A stretch of 6,822 nt of DNA from Natrinema soli (lineage in GTDB: Archaea; Halobacteriota; Halobacteria; Halobacteriales; Natrialbaceae), in assembly GCF_028618695.1 (NCBI RefSeq), contig NZ_JAQIVI010000817.1, positions 1 through 6,822 of the forward strand, in the 5' to 3' direction. Shown piece by piece: positions 5,392-6,822 of the stretch (its first letter is position 1; each line of letters begins with the position of its first letter). The notes under the pieces are model-generated. The model made no database searches, was not told where the DNA came from, and saw nothing but the letters and a program-made list of their open reading frames with translations. A program made the position numbers and the translations under genes.

Positions 5392-5466
5392 CGGGCACGA
5401 TGGGATTTGAACCCACGACCGTCGGATTAGAAGTCCGACGCTCTTTCCGGACTGAGCTACGTGCCC
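5392..5466 (-). tRNA. tRNA-Arg (anticodon TCT)
   Basis: Read on the minus strand, GGGCACG (acceptor) pairs with CGTGCCC at the other end, followed by discriminator G. The D-arm is GCTC-AGTCCGGAAA-GAGC and the anticodon arm is TCGGA-CTTCTAA-TCCGA. With C32 and T33, the anticodon is TCT, reading AGA and probably AGG. The T-arm is GTGGG-TTCAAAT-CCCAT (G49-C65 region, with one G-T pair). CCA is not encoded and there is no intron. The gene is complete, with all canonical stems. Its 3' end is copied in the flank at 5278-5294, so it may have served as an integration site. Confidence 0.95.
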
Positions 5467-5490
5467 TCGAGTCGGAATCAACGACGGAAC

Positions 5491-5501
5491 GGCATAAGCG
5501 G
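5491..5501 (-). promoter_or_regulatory. TATA-like box of tRNA-Arg
   Basis: On the minus strand CCGCTTATGCC lies 25-35 nt upstream of the mature tRNA 5' end at 5466. CTTATG-type boxes at this distance are normal for archaeal tRNA genes, which use upstream TATA promoters. Confidence 0.5.
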
Positions 5502-5566
5502 TTGGGATTTCCGGCCACAGTCGGCTGCTCGCTTCGATCCCGGACCTCGAGCGGGATACCTGCAGC

Positions 5567-5576
5567 TACTATAGTA
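5567..5576. repeat. Perfect palindrome TACTATAGTA
   Basis: A 10-bp perfect palindrome in an AT-rich stretch between the tRNA and the lipoprotein gene, 16 bp from the hairpin at 5592-5627. It contains a TATA-like core. No gene starts at the right distance on either strand. Confidence 0.3.
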
Positions 5577-5591
5577 ACACTGCAATTATTT

Positions 5592-5627
5592 ACACGCTGA
5601 TCGCACAGCTGTCGTGCGATCAGGTGT
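5592..5627. repeat. Strong stem-loop in the tRNA-lipoprotein spacer
   Basis: CTGATCGCAC at 5597-5606 and GTGCGATCAG at 5614-5623 are perfectly complementary around a 7-base loop. With one bulged G the stem extends by ACAC/GTGT to 5592-5627. It lies 3' of the minus-strand lipoprotein gene and 5' of the tRNA gene. It could end lipoprotein transcripts, bind a dimeric protein, or be part of a small RNA; no T-run follows. Confidence 0.45.
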
Positions 5628-5652
5628 GCATTGACTTGCAGTGGCTACTAGA

Positions 5653-5673
5653 GACGACGAGTCGTCCGAAAAA
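5653..5673 (-). terminator. T-run and small dyad after the lipoprotein gene
   Basis: On the minus strand five T residues (5669-5673) occur about 40 nt past the stop codon, followed by the dyad GACGAC-GA-GTCGTC (5653-5666). Archaeal RNA polymerase terminates at T-rich tracts, so this is a plausible 3' end for the lipoprotein transcript. Confidence 0.35.
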
Positions 5674-5712
5674 GGTATCCCGAAACAGCGTGATCGCCGT
5701 CACTGTCCGTCG

Positions 5713-6105
5713 TCAGAACTCGACCTGCGTCTCGTCGTCGCTCTCGTTTTCGGTGGTGTCGTTCTCGGTCCCGTCCGACTCGTTGCCCGTGTCACTCGCT
5801 GAATCGTCGGACTCGTTTCCGAGACCGCTATCTTCGGACTCATTACCCAGTTCGCTCTCGTTTGACTCGTTACCCAGTTCGCTCTCGTTGGATTCGTTAC
5901 CGAGCCCGCTGTCGGACTCGTTACTCCCGTTTTCGTCGGAGCCGAGACCGTCGGAGTCGCCCGACCCGTCGCTCGATCCGCTCGACTCGTCGCTCGGTGA
6001 CTCCTCGTCGGATCCACCGCTATCCGAACACCCTGCCACTGCAGCAACCATACCAGCGCCGAGTCCGGCCGCGAACCGGCGCCTGCTGATGATCGTATCT
6101 GTCAT
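5713..6105 (-). CDS. Tat lipoprotein with sequon-rich, low-complexity acidic tail
   Basis: The N-terminus (residues 1-26) holds S-R-R-R-F at 7-11, a hydrophobic Ala/Gly stretch and the lipobox A-V-A-G-C with Cys26. In haloarchaea this marks a Tat-exported protein anchored outside the membrane through a lipid on Cys26. Almost all the remaining 104 residues are Ser, Asp, Glu, Gly, Asn and Thr. I count eleven N-x-S/T sequons (mostly NES), so heavy archaeal N-glycosylation is possible. The middle is built of four imperfect 9-residue repeats (27-bp units starting near 5810, 5837, 5864 and 5891) centred on L-G-N-E-S. No folded domain is visible. I chose the ATG at 6105 over 6138 because it puts the twin-arginine motif at the usual distance and leaves room for a promoter. 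It may be a surface spacer or decoy, or the anchor remnant of a larger lipoprotein. Confidence 0.75.
   Translation of the reverse strand: MTDTIISRRRFAAGLGAGMVAAVAGCSDSGGSDEESPSDESSGSSDGSGDSDGLGSDENGSNESDSGLGNESNESELGNESNESELGNESEDSGLGNESDDSASDTGNESDGTENDTTENESDDETQVEF
5810..5914 (-). repeat. 27-bp tandem repeats inside the lipoprotein gene
   Basis: Four imperfect units of 27 bp start at about 5810, 5837, 5864 and 5891. The second and third differ at only two positions. They encode the 9-residue L-G-N-E-S-rich repeat. High similarity between neighbouring units suggests recent slippage or unequal exchange, so the copy number may vary between strains. Confidence 0.6.
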
Positions 6106-6137
6106 GGGTCGACACCAGTCCCCGCAACGGACTGCCA

Positions 6138-6143
6138 CATAAC
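6138..6143 (-). promoter_or_regulatory. Candidate TATA box of the lipoprotein gene
   Basis: On the minus strand GTTATG is centred about 35 nt upstream of the ATG at 6105, which would give a leader of roughly 10 nt. It overlaps the alternative ATG at 6138, which argues against that start. A small inverted repeat CTCCGT...ACGGAG (6151-6174) sits just upstream. Confidence 0.3.
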
Positions 6144-6478
6144 GGGCTATCTCCGTTTCAGCGATCAGACGGAGTTCGACCGAATTATTTCCAATTCGAA
6201 CGGTTGAGAAAGGTACGACTTTCGATTACGGCGGTTTGATACGAGACAACCGATGATAACGTACTCGTAAAACGCGCCGACTCGAGCGAGGACGGATCGC
6301 GCCGGACCCGCCCTGACGGACGCGCTGAACCGATCTGCGACCGGACACGACCGATCCGAAAACCGTTGCAACGAGACAAGGGGGAGGGGACCGCCGACGA
6401 TGGTCTCGTCAGCGCGGCGCTTGCAAACGACGCGTCGCGGATCGATATCTGCGCGTTCGACGAGCGATGAACACAGCG
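6139..6478. other. Intergenic region between divergent genes, no gene recognised
   Basis: I see no credible gene. A plus-strand frame is open from 6240 to 6467 and looks mildly coding near its end, but it has no ATG or GTG start. Minus-strand frames give basic, featureless products. Small dyads are present: CTCCGT...ACGGAG (6151-6174) and CGAATT...AATTCG (6181-6198). The latter, in an AT-rich patch, may be a regulatory site for the lipoprotein gene. Confidence 0.5.
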
Positions 6479-6484
6479 TTTATG
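6479..6484 (+). promoter_or_regulatory. TATA box of the UPF0200 kinase gene (leaderless)
   Basis: TTTATG is centred 28 nt upstream of the ATG at 6510. This is the classic position for a haloarchaeal promoter whose transcript starts at or next to the start codon. No Shine-Dalgarno sequence precedes the ATG. Confidence 0.6.
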
Positions 6485-6509
6485 CACGTCTCGCCGGTAC
6501 GTAGTCTCG

Positions 6510-6822
6510 ATGCACGTCATCGGAACGGTCGGACTCCCCGGAAGCGGCAAGGGCGAGGCCGCGACCATCGCACGCGAGGACGGAATCCCGGTGGTCACGA
6601 TGGGCGACGTCGTCCGCCAGGAGACGGCCGACCGCGGGCTCGACCCCGCGACGGATCACGGCACGGTCGCGCAGGCGCTGCGCGAGGAAAACGGCCCGGC
6701 GGCCATCGCCGAACGATCGCTGCCGATGATCGAGAATCGCCTCGAGGCCCACGAGACGGTGCTGGTCGACGGCATCCGCTCGGGTACCGAGGTCGACGTC
6801 TTCGAGGACGAGTTCGGCGACG
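6510..6822 (+). CDS. UPF0200 / dephospho-CoA kinase-like P-loop protein, 3' part missing
   Basis: The first 104 residues are present; the family is about 180-190 residues long. The start M-H-V-I-G-T-V-G-L-P-G-S-G-K-G-E contains a Walker A loop (GLPGSGKG at 8-15) that binds the phosphates of ATP. Next come V-V-T-M-G-D-V-V-R-Q-E-T, a helix with R-E-E-N-G-P, and a strand V-L-V-D-G-I-R-S (about 88-95). These are hallmarks of the archaeal UPF0200 family of nucleoside/nucleotide-kinase-like proteins, often annotated as dephospho-CoA kinase (CoaE)-like; the real substrate is not settled by sequence. It is cytoplasmic. The protein is acidic and GC3-rich, as in core haloarchaeal genes. The start is fixed by the TATA box 28 nt upstream. 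It is transcribed away from the lipoprotein gene. Confidence 0.88.
   Translation, partial: MHVIGTVGLPGSGKGEAATIAREDGIPVVTMGDVVRQETADRGLDPATDHGTVAQALREENGPAAIAERSLPMIENRLEAHETVLVDGIRSGTEVDVFEDEFGD

Noticed and set aside
5217..5600. Plus-strand frame of 127 codons across the tRNA
   Set aside because: It runs antisense through tRNA-Arg; the segment around MGFEPTTVG is the usual false translation of a tRNA complement.
6240..6470. Plus-strand open frame ending ...ANDASRIDICAFDER before the kinase gene
   Set aside because: Composition near the end looks coding, but there is no ATG or GTG start and no promoter. It could be a gene remnant; the evidence is too thin to list.
6185..6598. Minus-strand frame of 137 codons overlapping the start of the kinase gene
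   Set aside because: It is antisense to the Walker A region and promoter of the kinase; the product is Ser/Arg-rich without features.
1..6822. CRISPR array, transposase, integrase, toxin-antitoxin pair or defence system
   Set aside because: Looked for on both strands; no regularly spaced repeats, recombinase or transposase motifs, or paired small toxin/antitoxin genes could be supported.

Overview
The window is chromosomal-looking DNA from a halophilic archaeon. The signs are high GC, very acidic proteins rich in Asp/Glu, heavy use of GC-ending codons with many CTC-GAG (Leu-Glu) pairs, twin-arginine export signals (one with a lipobox), TATA-like boxes about 25-30 nt upstream of start codons, and a UPF0200-type P-loop kinase typical of haloarchaea. 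A Natrinema/Haloterrigena-like relative is a guess; the genus cannot be fixed from this sequence.

Layout. (1) Bases 1-2173, minus strand: a Tat-exported multidomain protein, cut off by the window start. It has two copies of an N-terminal module, duplicated pieces of a DUF4350-like fold, and a C-terminal staphylococcal-nuclease-like (thermonuclease) domain with all its catalytic residues. (2) 2393-3592, minus: a C45-family (penicillin acyltransferase-like) Ntn hydrolase. (3) 3593-3964: no gene, but an AT-rich promoter/terminator patch. (4) 3965-4372, minus: a small Cys-containing hypothetical protein, divergent from (5) 4508-4711, plus, a small protein with two CxxC pairs. The 135-bp divergent spacer carries a clean 18-bp inverted repeat that looks like an operator. 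(6) 4889-5077, plus: a small acidic hypothetical protein. (7) 5078-5391: a noncoding patch with a row of hairpins and two extra pieces of the neighbouring tRNA gene, one direct and one inverted. (8) 5392-5466, minus: tRNA-Arg(TCT). (9) 5713-6105, minus: a Tat lipoprotein that is almost entirely a Ser/Asp/Glu/Asn/Gly tail packed with N-glycosylation sequons. (10) 6510-6822, plus: the start of a UPF0200/dephospho-CoA-kinase-like protein, probably translated from a leaderless mRNA.

The genes do not form one pathway or one operon. The outer parts (nuclease, hydrolase, tRNA, kinase) look like ordinary haloarchaeal chromosome. The stretch from about 4400 to 5400 is more accessory in character: less GC-rich codon use, short genes of unknown function, and repeated tRNA-end fragments of the kind left when elements integrate at a tRNA gene. 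That tRNA-proximal patch, with its palindromes, is the most unusual part. No complete transposase, integrase, CRISPR array or recognisable defence system is visible.
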